A stretch of 64,000 nt of DNA, taken from contig CAZBRT010000003.1 of assembly GCA_964494625.1 (NCBI GenBank), positions 496,001 to 560,000 of the forward strand. The letters run 5' to 3'. A model generated the notes under the pieces. The model made no database searches. It worked only from the letters and a program-made list of their open reading frames with translations, and was not told where the DNA came from. Source of the DNA: UBA2784 sp964494625. GTDB taxonomy: Bacteria; Pseudomonadota; Alphaproteobacteria; Micropepsales; Micropepsaceae. Each line of letters begins with the position of its first letter. Position 1 is the first letter of the stretch. Position numbers and translations under genes: made by a program. Positions 25,444-33,626 of the stretch are shown here, piece after piece.

Positions 25444-26743
25444 GGACACCTCGAAGAACCCATCAGTTTGACCGCGACGAGGGGTTGAAGGTCGTCGGCG
25501 CAGGGTTTCCTTCGCTGTTCGGCGTTGATCCGCCGTCGATTGCGGGCCGTGCGGCACTTCTTTGTCGGGCCTTGGCCGGTTCTGCCGTTCAGGCGTGCGC
25601 CCTTCGCCCTTCGATCCAGGCCAGCCGCCTGAAGTTGTAGGCGAGGTTGGCGAGCGCGATCTTGGCCGTGGCGCGGGCCAGCCCGACGGTGCGGATCACC
25701 AGATTGAAGCCACACTTCTCGGCGGCGAACACATGCTCAACGTGGGCGCGTATCCGGGCCCTCGTGGCGTTGCCCCGCTTGATGTGTTCGGGCATCGGCC
25801 GGCCGCGTGGCTTGGGCCGCTGCACTTCGGGGAAGAAGCCGCGCCGCTCCATCATCGCCAGGTTCGCCTTGGAACGGTACGCGGTGTCGGCCCACACGCC
25901 GCTTGCCAGGTTCGAGCGATCGAGCACCTCGCCGAGCTGGCTGCCGTCGTGGCGCGCCGCGTGGGTGACGACGAACCGGCGGACGAAGCCGTGGGTCCGG
26001 TCGATGCCCAGGTGATTCTTGTAGCCGAACATCGGCACCGCGATCTCGCCAAGGGGTGCGCGCGGCTGGCCCCCTGGCGTCTCCCGCTTGCGTCCGCGCT
26101 TGATCGTCCAGCGACCCTCGGTGTCGATCTGGGCACGCCTGGCCGGCGACCAGTCCTCGGGCACGCCGCCGCCCTTGATCGTGTCTTTCTCGTCCCGGGT
26201 GAGACGCGGACGGCGCGCCTCGACCACGGTCGCATCGACGATCTGACCGCCCAGCGCCAGATACCCCTTCTCCCGCAGCGCCGCGTCGAACCGGGCGAAC
26301 AGTGGATCGAACGCACCGGCCCGCACCAGCTGCTCGCGGTAGAGCCAGATCGTCTTGGCGTCGGGCACCGCATCGTGCAGCGCAAGCCCGACGAAGCGCA
26401 TGAACGAAAGCCGGTCCCGGATCTGATACTCGGCCTGATCGTCGGAGAGCGTGTACAGCGTCTGCAACACCAGCACCCTGAACATCAGCACCGCGTCATA
26501 GGGCGGACGCCCGCCCTTCGAACGATCCGAACGCGGCACCGCCACCTCGAGCGCGGCCCGAAACAGCTCGAAATCCACGACCTTCGCCAGCCGCTCCAGC
26601 GGGTCCCCCGCCGCCGACAGCCACGCAAGCCGATCGTCCGTGTCGAAGAAACCCGTCTGTCCCGACATCCCAGCCTCCGGCCATCGCCAGTGGGCAGAGA
26701 ATCAACCCACAACCCTCAACGCCAGTGGTTTTTCGAGGCGCCC
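25444..26743 (-). mobile_element. IS5-family insertion sequence, 1300 bp
   Basis: The outer ends match as imperfect inverted repeats: GGACACCTCGAA at 25444-25455 and, on the other strand, GGGCGCCTCGAA from 26743 inward. Both continue with further partial matches. The four bases ACTT flank both sides (25440-25443 and 26744-26747), consistent with the 4-bp target duplication of IS5-group elements. The single transposase reads on the minus strand. The intact ends and frame suggest a recent, possibly still mobile, copy. Confidence 0.85.
25589..26668 (-). CDS. IS5-family transposase
   Basis: A 359-residue DDE transposase has the IS5 N-terminal domain (KGGRPPYDAVLMFRVLVLQT, DDQAEYQIRDRLSFMRFVGL). 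The catalytic core shows IVDATVVEARRP (first D), WADTAYRS (second D) and the C-terminal RGNATRARIRAHVEHVFAAE region with the Glu, ending in NLAYNFRRLAW. It is uninterrupted and about the usual length for the family. It recognises the inverted repeats at the ends of the element and moves by cut-and-paste. Confidence 0.93.
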   Translation of the reverse strand: MSGQTGFFDTDDRLAWLSAAGDPLERLAKVVDFELFRAALEVAVPRSDRSKGGRPPYDAVLMFRVLVLQTLYTLSDDQAEYQIRDRLSFMRFVGLALHDAVPDAKTIWLYREQLVRAGAFDPLFARFDAALREKGYLALGGQIVDATVVEARRPRLTRDEKDTIKGGGVPEDWSPARRAQIDTEGRWTIKRGRKRETPGGQPRAPLGEIAVPMFGYKNHLGIDRTHGFVRRFVVTHAARHDGSQLGEVLDRSNLASGVWADTAYRSKANLAMMERRGFFPEVQRPKPRGRPMPEHIKRGNATRARIRAHVEHVFAAEKCGFNLVIRTVGLARATAKIALANLAYNFRRLAWIEGRRAHA

Positions 26744-26895
26744 ACTTGATTTCTGCAGCTCGATTCGAGGCGAAAAGGCCCGTGATAAATAACAAGACGC
26801 TTCGGTGCCATTCGAATCCTGCGCAAGTTTTCTAAAGATTGCGCACTATCATGATAACTCTTTGATTATGCTTGATTATTGATGGTTCGAGATTA

Positions 26896-26925
26896 CGTTC
26901 GCTTGATCATCTTCTGTTGCGAACG
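26896..26925. promoter_or_regulatory. Inverted repeat CGTTCGC-N16-GCGAACG before the recombinase module
   Basis: A perfect 7-bp inverted repeat ends 6 bp before the ATG at 26932. The 180 bp upstream, back to the IS end, is AT-rich and contains another palindrome (GCGCAA ... TTGCGC near 26831-26854) and two TTGATTAT repeats. No gene is visible there. The repeat probably serves as an operator for the recombinase operon. Its GTTCG/CGAAC half-sites resemble those of the phage control region at 17799. Confidence 0.45.
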
Positions 26926-26931
26926 GTCTCC

Positions 26932-27156
26932 ATGCACGACACCCTCTCCGGCCTCAACTCCGCACCTGCCGACCGCCTGTCGGCGGACGAGCGCCTCGAT
27001 GAACTCGCCAGTATCCTCGCTGCGGGGCTGAGGCGCGTTCTGCCGGAACAGTCGAGTTCTTTATCTGCCGCCGTCGAAGACAGTTCATTCGACATTCTCG
27101 CCCTCAAACGCCGTGTTGGTCGTCGCAAACCGAACAACCGAGTTGGAGGGCGATGA
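26932..27156 (+). CDS. Small protein preceding the DUF2924-recombinase module
   Basis: The 74-residue protein begins MHDTLSGLNSAPADRLSADE and continues RLDELASILAAGLRRVLPEQ. The C-terminus is basic (LALKRRVGRRKPNNRVGGR). Such a protein is routinely found ahead of DUF2924 and large serine recombinase genes in Alphaproteobacteria. Its stop overlaps the next start (ATGATG). Its role is unknown; it may be a DNA-binding cofactor of the recombinase. No clear ribosome-binding site is seen. Confidence 0.75.
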   Translation: MHDTLSGLNSAPADRLSADERLDELASILAAGLRRVLPEQSSSLSAAVEDSSFDILALKRRVGRRKPNNRVGGR

Positions 27157-27662
27157 TGCAAGGAACGAAGAGGAAGATTGAAACTGAACCAGTGCAGCGG
27201 GGCGATTGCGCCAAGGACGCGAACGTGGTGGCGCAGCTTGCGGCACTGAAGCGAATGACGGTGGTCGAGCTGAAGACGAAGTGGGAGAGCCTCTTCGGAT
27301 CGCCAGCGCCGAACAACAGCCGCAGCAATCTCGAACTGCGTCTCGGGTACCGGATCCAGGAACTCACGCTTGGCGGCTTGTCGCGTGAGACGCGGCGGAC
27401 GCTGGATCTCCTGGCCGACGAAATCGAGGGCCGGATCGCGCGCAAGTCGATCATCACGGATTCCCGCAACCCGGTCGTCGGAACACGGCTCATCCGTGAA
27501 TGGGACGGGATGGAGCACACAGTCACCGTGATGAAAGACGGCTTCGACTTGCAGGGGCAGAAGTTCAAGTCGCTATCGGCCGTGGCGAAGGCGATTACCG
27601 GCACGCAATGGAACGGCTACCGCTTCTTCGGACTGCGCGAAGCCCAGAGGGACGACCGATGA
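27153..27662 (+). CDS. DUF2924 domain-containing protein
   Basis: This 169-residue protein shows the DUF2924 pattern: VAQLAALKRMTVVELKTKWE, SLFGSPAPNNSRSNLELRLG and YRIQELTLGGLSRETRRTLD. It then has GTRLIREWDGMEHTVTVMKD with FKSLSAVAKAITGTQWNGYR. The C-terminal RAMA-like segment suggests DNA or modified-base recognition. The family nearly always precedes a serine recombinase and is presumed to be an accessory. ATGA overlaps couple it to both neighbours. Confidence 0.92.
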   Translation: MMQGTKRKIETEPVQRGDCAKDANVVAQLAALKRMTVVELKTKWESLFGSPAPNNSRSNLELRLGYRIQELTLGGLSRETRRTLDLLADEIEGRIARKSIITDSRNPVVGTRLIREWDGMEHTVTVMKDGFDLQGQKFKSLSAVAKAITGTQWNGYRFFGLREAQRDDR

Positions 27663-28996
27663 GCCGCGCTCAGCAGTCCGTCGCGACCCTGCCGCGCCGC
27701 CAGCGCTGCGCCATCTATACCCGCAAGTCGAGCGAGGAAGGTCTCGACATGGCGTTCAACAGCCTCGACGCTCAGCGCGAGGCCTGCGAGGCCTATGTGA
27801 CGAGCCAGAAGGCCGAGGGCTGGTCCGCCATCCGCGAGCCCTACGACGACGGTGGCTTCTCCGGCGGTACGCTGGAGCGACCCGGCTTGAAGCGCCTCAT
27901 CCAGGACGTCGAAGCCGGCCTGATCGACGTGATCGTGGTCTACAAGATCGACCGGCTGTCGCGCTCGCTGATGGATTTTGCCAGGCTGGTCGAGATCTTC
28001 GACCGCAATCAGGTGACATTCGTGTCGGTCACGCAGTCGTTCAACACCACGACCTCGATGGGGCGTCTGACCCTGAACATCCTGCTCAGCTTCGCGCAGT
28101 TCGAGCGGGAGGTGATCGGCGAGCGCATCCGCGACAAGGTCGCGGCGTCCCGCAAGCGCGGCATGTGGATGGGCGGGTATGTACCGCTCGGCTACGACGT
28201 TCGCGACCGCAAGCTGGTGATCAATGAGGCTGAGGCCGCGACGGTCAGGATGATCTTCGAGCAGTTCGTGCGGCTGGGCTCCGCGACGACGCTGGCGAAA
28301 GCGCTGGCGGCCGAAGGCGTGCTGAACAAGCGAGGCAAGCTGATCGACAAGGGCTTCGTCTACAAGCTCATCAACAACCGGGTCTATCTCGGCGAAGCCG
28401 TGCACAAGGGCACAGCCTATCCCGGCGAGCACGAGGCCATCATCGATCGTGAACTTTGGGACAAGTTGCATAGCATCCTGCAGGAGAGCCCGCGCTTGCG
28501 GGCGAAGAACACCCGCTGCCAGACGCCGGCCCTGCTGAAAGGGATCATTTTCACCGCGACCGGCGCGGCGATGACGCCGACAGCGACGAAGAAGGGCACG
28601 CGCCTCTATCGCTACTACGCATCGATGGACCTGATCCGAAACCGCCCGACTGGCGATGCCTCAGGCCCGCTGCGCTTGCCCGCAGGCATGGTCGAGGATG
28701 CCGTGATCGGCGAAATCCGCCGCATGATCCGCGCGCCAGAGATCGTGGCCCGAACGATCAAAGCCCTTCGCGAGGAGAGCGCGACGGTCGATGAAAAGGC
28801 GGTCGTCAAAGCGCTCGGCGAGTTTGATCAACTCTGGGCGGCGCTCTATACGGCGGAGCAGACGCGCATCGTCCAGCTTCTGGTCGAGCGGGTGACCGTC
28901 GGCGAGAACGGCATCGCGGTTGACCTCCGCCAAGAGGGGCTGGGGTCGGTCCTGCGGGACATGATGGCGCCTCGCCAGACGGAGGCCTGCGCATGA
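27659..28996 (+). CDS. Large serine recombinase
   Basis: The 445-residue protein has a resolvase catalytic domain: AIYTRKSSEEGLDMAFNSLD with S24 as nucleophile, VVYKIDRLSRSLMDFARLVE, and QSFNTTTSMGRLTLNILLSF. A recombinase domain (YVPLGYDV onward) and a zinc-ribbon/coiled region complete it. It is somewhat shorter than phage integrases such as phiC31. It would integrate or invert a mobile segment. Either this element or the neighbouring prophage could be its cargo. Att sites are not identifiable, since serine recombinases use only a 2-bp core. Confidence 0.93.
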   Translation: MSRAQQSVATLPRRQRCAIYTRKSSEEGLDMAFNSLDAQREACEAYVTSQKAEGWSAIREPYDDGGFSGGTLERPGLKRLIQDVEAGLIDVIVVYKIDRLSRSLMDFARLVEIFDRNQVTFVSVTQSFNTTTSMGRLTLNILLSFAQFEREVIGERIRDKVAASRKRGMWMGGYVPLGYDVRDRKLVINEAEAATVRMIFEQFVRLGSATTLAKALAAEGVLNKRGKLIDKGFVYKLINNRVYLGEAVHKGTAYPGEHEAIIDRELWDKLHSILQESPRLRAKNTRCQTPALLKGIIFTATGAAMTPTATKKGTRLYRYYASMDLIRNRPTGDASGPLRLPAGMVEDAVIGEIRRMIRAPEIVARTIKALREESATVDEKAVVKALGEFDQLWAALYTAEQTRIVQLLVERVTVGENGIAVDLRQEGLGSVLRDMMAPRQTEACA

Positions 28997-29388
28997 CCGG
29001 CACGACGAACACCATCCGCGTCGTCATCCCGCTGACGATCCGCAAACGCAACGGGCGGCCAAAGATTCTGCCGCCCGACGATGTAGACGCGCGAAACGGC
29101 CGGGCGCAGGATCCCCATGTGCTGCGCGCCGTCGCCCGAGCATGGAGCTGGCGGCGGCAGATGGAATCCGGTGCCGCTTCGACCATCCAAGACATCGCTG
29201 CTGCCGAGAAGGTCTCCGACAGGTTCGTGAGCCGGATGATGCGGATCGCCTACCTGTCGCCCGAGGTGCTCGAACACCTCGTCATCAGGCGCGTGCCGCC
29301 GGCTCTCTCGCTCATCGACCTCGTAGCGGTGGCCGGCCGGCCTTGGGCAGAGCAGATGGACATGGTGTTCGAGTTTCCTGAAACGTAG
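28993..29388 (+). CDS. Putative DNA-binding accessory protein of the recombinase module
   Basis: The 131-residue protein begins MTGTTNTIRVVIPLTIRKRN. It contains a predicted helix-turn-helix: STIQDIAAAEKVSDRFVSRM followed by MRIAYLSPEVLEHLV. The same gene routinely follows DUF2924-linked recombinases. The ParB-like HTH spacing suggests it binds DNA near the att site or controls the operon. Its ATG overlaps the recombinase stop (ATGA). No enzymatic motif is visible. Confidence 0.78.
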   Translation: MTGTTNTIRVVIPLTIRKRNGRPKILPPDDVDARNGRAQDPHVLRAVARAWSWRRQMESGAASTIQDIAAAEKVSDRFVSRMMRIAYLSPEVLEHLVIRRVPPALSLIDLVAVAGRPWAEQMDMVFEFPET

Positions 29389-29443
29389 ACTTGTTTGACC
29401 GCCGACTTCTGCTCGGCTTCAGTTGGGGGCCAGCGGATCGTAA

Positions 29444-30148
29444 ATGAGTAGCGTCGCACAGGTACTAACTGCTCAGATTGCAGCAAATTTCCAAAGGCTT
29501 GTTCAGCCCAGCACGATCGCAATCTATGCGTCCCACGGGTCGCGGCCGGATACGCCAGTCCAGGTCGGCACCGGATTTCTGATGAGGCATCAATCAAGGC
29601 CGGTCTTGATCACTGCAAGGCACGTTATACGAGGTCATACGTTCAAAGAGGATCCGGCCGAGAAAGCCGTGCACATAAATGGAAGCTGGGTTTATGTGGG
29701 TGACGGTTCCCGAGCACTCGCTGAACCAGCGGGCCGGGACCTATCCGTTATGTTCATGGATGAGTTCGCGCTGGACCGATGTTTGGCCCTCCCGTCTCCA
29801 CCAACACTTAATTCTACACTAATCACGATGGGAGGCTATCTCTCCCGAGATTTCAAGAGATCTGGCAACACGCTGCGCCCCGCTCCACGGGTGTACACGA
29901 ACGTGGCCGTGCCCGCCGCACCAGGCATGATAGGAATGCGGCATCCCAGGCGTCGAAACGTCAACACGTCTACGGGCGCTTCAGCGGTATCGCCGATCCC
30001 CAGAGGACTTTCCGGTGGGCCGATGGTAGACAGCTTGGCACTGCTCAAGGGCGCTGTCGTTCTTTTGGGCGTTCTCAACGAAATGAGCAGTGGAAAAGCA
30101 CGAGGGGAGGACGTCGGCATCATCACCCAAGCAATAGCTGCTTTGTGA
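29444..30148 (+). CDS. Trypsin-like serine protease, orphan cargo gene
   Basis: A 234-residue S1-fold protein has His in VLITARHVIRG, Asp in GRDLSVMFMDE and nucleophile Ser in PRGLSGGPMVD. There is no signal peptide, so it is probably cytoplasmic. It stands alone, in its own transcription unit at the end of the serine-recombinase element. Its base composition is lower in GC than the chromosomal genes that follow. Cytoplasmic trypsin-like proteases of this size occur as effectors or triggers in some defence systems, but no partner such as a STAND NTPase is visible here. Function is unknown. Confidence 0.8.
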   Translation: MSSVAQVLTAQIAANFQRLVQPSTIAIYASHGSRPDTPVQVGTGFLMRHQSRPVLITARHVIRGHTFKEDPAEKAVHINGSWVYVGDGSRALAEPAGRDLSVMFMDEFALDRCLALPSPPTLNSTLITMGGYLSRDFKRSGNTLRPAPRVYTNVAVPAAPGMIGMRHPRRRNVNTSTGASAVSPIPRGLSGGPMVDSLALLKGAVVLLGVLNEMSSGKARGEDVGIITQAIAAL

Positions 30149-30450
30149 ACTGCCGACCGATCCCGATGCTTTGCGACACATGACAACTCCATTACTTACT
30201 TAGGGGCGCGGCGCTCTTCGCCATGAAACGCCTACCGCGCGTTCTCTGGCCGTAGACGCCAGCCAGGAGAATAACCACAGAAGGTGGGCCTCTACGATAA
30301 ACGGAACTGGCTGAAAACGTTGGCTTTAGCGAAGCCGAACCGGGTCAGACGAGGTTCGGTCGGAAAGAGACGGAAGCCGTTCAGAGACCGAATATCGGTG
30401 CCGCGGCAGTCTCTGAGGTTCGGTCGGCCCGGCCAAACCCCTTTGAAACC
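30149..30450. repeat. Repeat-bearing spacer at the island end
   Basis: No gene is seen. A 13-bp direct repeat GAGGTTCGGTCGG occurs at 30351-30363 and 30415-30427. An 8-bp inverted repeat TCAGAGAC (30381-30388) / GTCTCTGA (30409-30416) lies between the copies. Together they form a symmetric cluster between the protease and tRNA-Ser, near the presumed boundary of the mobile region. This may be an attachment or resolution site. Confidence 0.4.
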
Positions 30451-30478
30451 AAAAGAAAAAAGGCCCCGCTGGGGGCCT
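30451..30478 (-). terminator. Rho-independent terminator of tRNA-Ser
   Basis: On the minus strand a stem AGGCCCC / GGGGCCT with a short loop is followed by a run of T interrupted once. It lies 25 bp downstream of the tRNA 3' end and is the expected tRNA terminator. Confidence 0.85.
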
Positions 30479-30502
30479 GAATTCGATTTCGCGATTGTGA
30501 AA

Positions 30503-30596
30503 TGGCGGAGCCGGAGGGATTCGAACCCTCGATACGGCTTTACAACCGTATAACGGTTTAGCAAACCGCCGCCTTCAGCCTCTCGGCCACAGCTCC
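30503..30596 (-). tRNA. tRNA-Ser(GCU)
   Basis: The 94-base minus-strand sequence folds as a class II tRNA. The acceptor is GGAGCTG / CGGCTCC with G discriminator and encoded CCA (30503-30505), and the T-loop GGGTTCGAATCCC is present. A long variable arm follows anticodon loop TTTGCTAAA. The anticodon GCT (bases 30560-30562 on the plus strand read agc) decodes AGC/AGU serine. It lies at the edge of the mobile region, a common integration spot, though no full duplicated 3' end is present within the window. Confidence 0.95.
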
Positions 30597-30949
30597 ACAC
30601 TTTTGCCCGCAGCAAGTCGGCTGAAGGCACCACTCCGAAGTTCCGTCCGCTTTCGCGGACGCCGGCAGCCAAGTTTACCTCGCTCGCGCTCGGTTCACTG
30701 AGCCCCTCCGGGGCATGGGCCACAGCTCCATGCCACTGACCAATCAGGCCAACAACGGCCCGTTCGGGACGCGTCTTTTCGCCTTTTTGGGGTGAAAAAT
30801 GCAAGTGCCATGTGCACTTCCCCGGCTTTCAAGGCTTTACGGGCGGGCAAATCCGGGTCAGGCTTGAGGCTTGTTGTGCGTAAGGGGTCCGGCGGACGGC
30901 CCTTATGGCCGCCGGGACCTCTTGCGATGCAGCGCAAGGGAGGCACTTC
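30597..30949. other. Intergenic region with a 13-bp tRNA-Ser 5' fragment
   Basis: About 350 bp contain no convincing gene. GGCCACAGCTCCA, identical to the 5' end of tRNA-Ser (30586-30598), recurs at about 30718-30730. The rest of a tRNA is absent. A CBS-gene promoter is expected near the right end; AAGGGAGG lies just before 30950. Confidence 0.4.
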
Positions 30950-31381
30950 ATGTCGGTCTCAAGCATCCTCAAGCACAAAGGCGGGGACGTCGTCACCATC
31001 CGCCCCGACGACACGCTTCATCACGCCGCGCGCACGCTGGCCAGGCACCGCATCGGCGCCCTTGTTGTCTTGGGTGGTGCAGGCGAGGTGTCCGGCATCC
31101 TTTCGGAGCGCGACGTGGTTGCAGCTTTGGCCAGCCATGGTCCCACCGCACTCGACCAGTCCTGTGGGGCCTACATGACCGCCGATGTCGTGACCTGCGC
31201 GCCTGGCGATACGGTTGAAGACCTGATGGAGATGATGACCAAAGGCCGCTTCCGCCATCTGCCGGTTGTGGATGGCGGGCAGTTGCGCGGCATCATTTCC
31301 ATCGGCGATGTCGTCAAGCGCCGCATTGACGATGCGGTCCATGAAGCACAATCGCTCAAGGAATATATCGCGACGGGGTGA
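30950..31381 (+). CDS. CBS-pair domain protein
   Basis: This 143-residue protein contains two CBS motifs: DDTLHHAARTLARHRIGALV with GILSERDVVAAL, and GDTVEDLMEMMTKGRFRHLP with GIISIGDVVKRR. There is no fused effector domain. Stand-alone CBS pairs bind adenine nucleotides and modulate partner proteins; the partner is not clear here. AAGGGAGG precedes the ATG. It converges with the M23 peptidase gene (6-bp gap). Confidence 0.92.
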   Translation: MSVSSILKHKGGDVVTIRPDDTLHHAARTLARHRIGALVVLGGAGEVSGILSERDVVAALASHGPTALDQSCGAYMTADVVTCAPGDTVEDLMEMMTKGRFRHLPVVDGGQLRGIISIGDVVKRRIDDAVHEAQSLKEYIATG

Positions 31382-31387
31382 GGGCGC

Positions 31388-33091
31388 TTATTCGCTGCGA
31401 CTGCCGCGCAGGGACGGTTCGCCCGCCGATTCAACCGGCGCGCTGATCGGCGTCTCGGCCATGTCGGCGTCGATGCGGGCGCGCTCAGCCAGGAACGCGG
31501 TCAGGAGGTCGCCCTGCAGGTTTCGGCCGGTCGGCATTTTGACGCCCATCGGATTTACCTGTTCGCCGTTCAGCAGCACCTCGTAATGCAGATGCGGACC
31601 GGTCGAGCGGCCCGTCGTGCCGACATAACCGATGATCTGCCCCTGCTGCACGCGCACGCCCTTGGAAATGCCGGGGCCAAAGCGCGACATGTGCGCGTAG
31701 GCTGTCTTGTATTCGTCGTTGTGGCGGATGCGCACGTAGTTGCCATAGCTGCCGTTTCGCGCGGCAAATTCGATGGTGCCGCTGCCCGCCGCCATGATCG
31801 GCGTACCGGTCGGGGCTGCAAAGTCGGTGCCGCGATGCATCTTGGAGTAGCCCAGCACCGGGTGGCGGCGCATGCCGAAGCCTGAGGATATGCGCGCGCC
31901 GTCAATCGGTGTGCGCATCAGGAATTTGCGGGAACTGCGGCCATCGGGATCGAAGTAGTCGGCAATGCCGTCATCCGACGGCGTGAACAGATAAAGCGCG
32001 ATCTTCTGGCCCGAGAGCGTCAAGGCACCATACATGATGGTGCCGGATTTCACCGGCTCGCCGAACTCGTTGTAGAAGCGGGTGAAGTAAACCTCAAAGC
32101 TGTCGCCCGGCTGGATTTCGCGCTGGAAGTCAACGTCATAGCTGAACATGCGGATCAGCTCGACGGTGATCGCGTCGGGAACGCCCGCGGCCATGGCCGA
32201 CATGAAGAGGCTGGAATCGATGATGCCGCTGGCGCGGAATGTGCGCGCGGTCAGCGGCATCAACTTTTCCGACGCCACGAACTGGCCGGCCGCGTCGCGC
32301 TCGACGATGATTTCCTTGTCCACTTCGGGCTTGAAGGAAATGCGCGCCAAAGTGCGGGGCGGTTCCGACTGGGTGTCGGGCGCCGCACTGCCGTTGGCAA
32401 CAGATATGGCGCGTGAGGCGTCGCCCTCCGCAAATTCAATGCGGATGCGATAGCCGGCACGGATGTTGCGCGGCTGGAAAACGGGTGCCAGCGCATCGAG
32501 CACGGCTACCTGATCCGCACGCTGCACACCTGCCTGACCAAGGAGCCCCGCCAGCGTGTCACCTGACGAAACCGTCAACATGCGCACGCGTCCGCCAAAG
32601 GGGTCGATGGCATCACCGGGCCCTTCGACTTCGGCATAAAGTCCACCAAGTTCCGGAAGGAAGGCCTGCTCCTCGATCATCTCTGCACTGGAGGATGGCG
32701 AAAGCTCGTAGGGTGCATAACCAGAAAGGCCCGCAACGCGGGGCGCGACAGTTGCCAGCCGGTCGGACGCAAAAATCGCCACGATGCTGTCGCCCGTATG
32801 TTCGATGAAGGTGGGGCGGGACGTCTTCATCGTCATCGCGGTCCAGACAAACATGATCCCGACAAGAGCAGTCAGCGCCAGAAGGCCGCTGGCCCGCAGC
32901 CAGCGTTGTTCCTGCTCGGGCATCGTGATGGCGCGGGCAGCAACACCAAGAGGTGAGGGGTGACCACGACGCTCGCCCGGCACGAAGCGATAGGAATCGA
33001 CACGGCGCCGGATGCGGCGCTCCATGCGCTTCTCGAGCTTCTGAAGGCGCCGGACGACGCCTGCATCTCCGCCGCCAAGTTCGATGGCCAA
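31388..33091 (-). CDS. M23-family peptidoglycan metallopeptidase (membrane-anchored)
   Basis: This 567-residue protein has an N-terminal cytoplasmic basic stretch and one membrane span near residues 68-86 (LLALTALVGIMFVWTAMTM). A LysM/OapA-like middle follows (MLTVSSGDTLAGLLGQAGVQ), then a C-terminal peptidase M23. Zinc ligands are visible: HRGTD (H419, D423) and GPHLHYE (H500, H502). It resembles MepM/ShyA-type DD-endopeptidases that cut cross-links during wall growth. No EnvC-like coiled coil is seen, so it is likely catalytic rather than an activator. Confidence 0.92.
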   Translation of the reverse strand: MAIELGGGDAGVVRRLQKLEKRMERRIRRRVDSYRFVPGERRGHPSPLGVAARAITMPEQEQRWLRASGLLALTALVGIMFVWTAMTMKTSRPTFIEHTGDSIVAIFASDRLATVAPRVAGLSGYAPYELSPSSSAEMIEEQAFLPELGGLYAEVEGPGDAIDPFGGRVRMLTVSSGDTLAGLLGQAGVQRADQVAVLDALAPVFQPRNIRAGYRIRIEFAEGDASRAISVANGSAAPDTQSEPPRTLARISFKPEVDKEIIVERDAAGQFVASEKLMPLTARTFRASGIIDSSLFMSAMAAGVPDAITVELIRMFSYDVDFQREIQPGDSFEVYFTRFYNEFGEPVKSGTIMYGALTLSGQKIALYLFTPSDDGIADYFDPDGRSSRKFLMRTPIDGARISSGFGMRRHPVLGYSKMHRGTDFAAPTGTPIMAAGSGTIEFAARNGSYGNYVRIRHNDEYKTAYAHMSRFGPGISKGVRVQQGQIIGYVGTTGRSTGPHLHYEVLLNGEQVNPMGVKMPTGRNLQGDLLTAFLAERARIDADMAETPISAPVESAGEPSLRGSRSE

Positions 33092-33295
33092 ACCGGGTCT
33101 TCCTTGCGTTGCGAAAAGCTGCCTTGAGGGGAAAGCGAAACAGCCGCATCACGCTGCGCCGGATCCCCGGAAAACGACGCAGAACGCAACGGACGCCGGA
33201 GAATGCGTGCGCGACCGCCGCCTGTCAACGGCATGAAATCGCTTGCAATTCCGGCAATCAGTTCCCGAACTTGGCGGCGAAAGCCTAACAGACGT

Positions 33296-33556
33296 TTAAG
33301 GCGCCGTGGGTTTGCCCGCTTCAAGCTTCTGCCAAGCCATTACGAGGATGGCCGATAGTGCGGATGCCAGTCCCGCAAAACACCACGCGCAATGTTCGAT
33401 GCCAGGGCTCACGAGGCAGAAGACATCCCCGGACGTCTGCATCGTCACGGCGCCGAGAAACAAGAAAGCAATGGCGGCGCCGGAGAACAAGGCCGCAGCG
33501 GCAAGCCGGATGGCCTCGCCCTCCAATCGGTTGTGGGCAACCTGTCCCAGAATCAT
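33296..33556 (-). CDS. Small two-span membrane protein
   Basis: The 86-residue protein begins MILGQVAHNRLEGEAIRLAA with AGGAGA at good distance upstream. Two hydrophobic spans flank a loop with three cysteines (DVFCLVS, HCAWCF). The cysteines could bind metal or haem or form a disulphide. The start is 71 bp from the FNR-type box at 33627, so it may be oxygen-regulated with the cbb3 operon. It is divergent from ccoN. No family is recognised. Confidence 0.7.
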   Translation of the reverse strand: MILGQVAHNRLEGEAIRLAAAALFSGAAIAFLFLGAVTMQTSGDVFCLVSPGIEHCAWCFAGLASALSAILVMAWQKLEAGKPTAP

Positions 33557-33626
33557 TCTAGTCTCCTGAGGCGTCGGGAGTGCAGCAGAGCTGACCCGAG
33601 GTTGGGCCGCAAGCGACTGGCTTGCC

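Noticed and set aside
25444..25640. Continuation of the DUF262 gene
   Set aside because: The open frame continues only by reading into the insertion sequence; the residues have no DUF262 pattern.
30597..30800. Second tRNA gene or tRNA pseudogene
   Set aside because: Only 13 bases match tRNA-Ser; no anticodon arm or T-arm follows.
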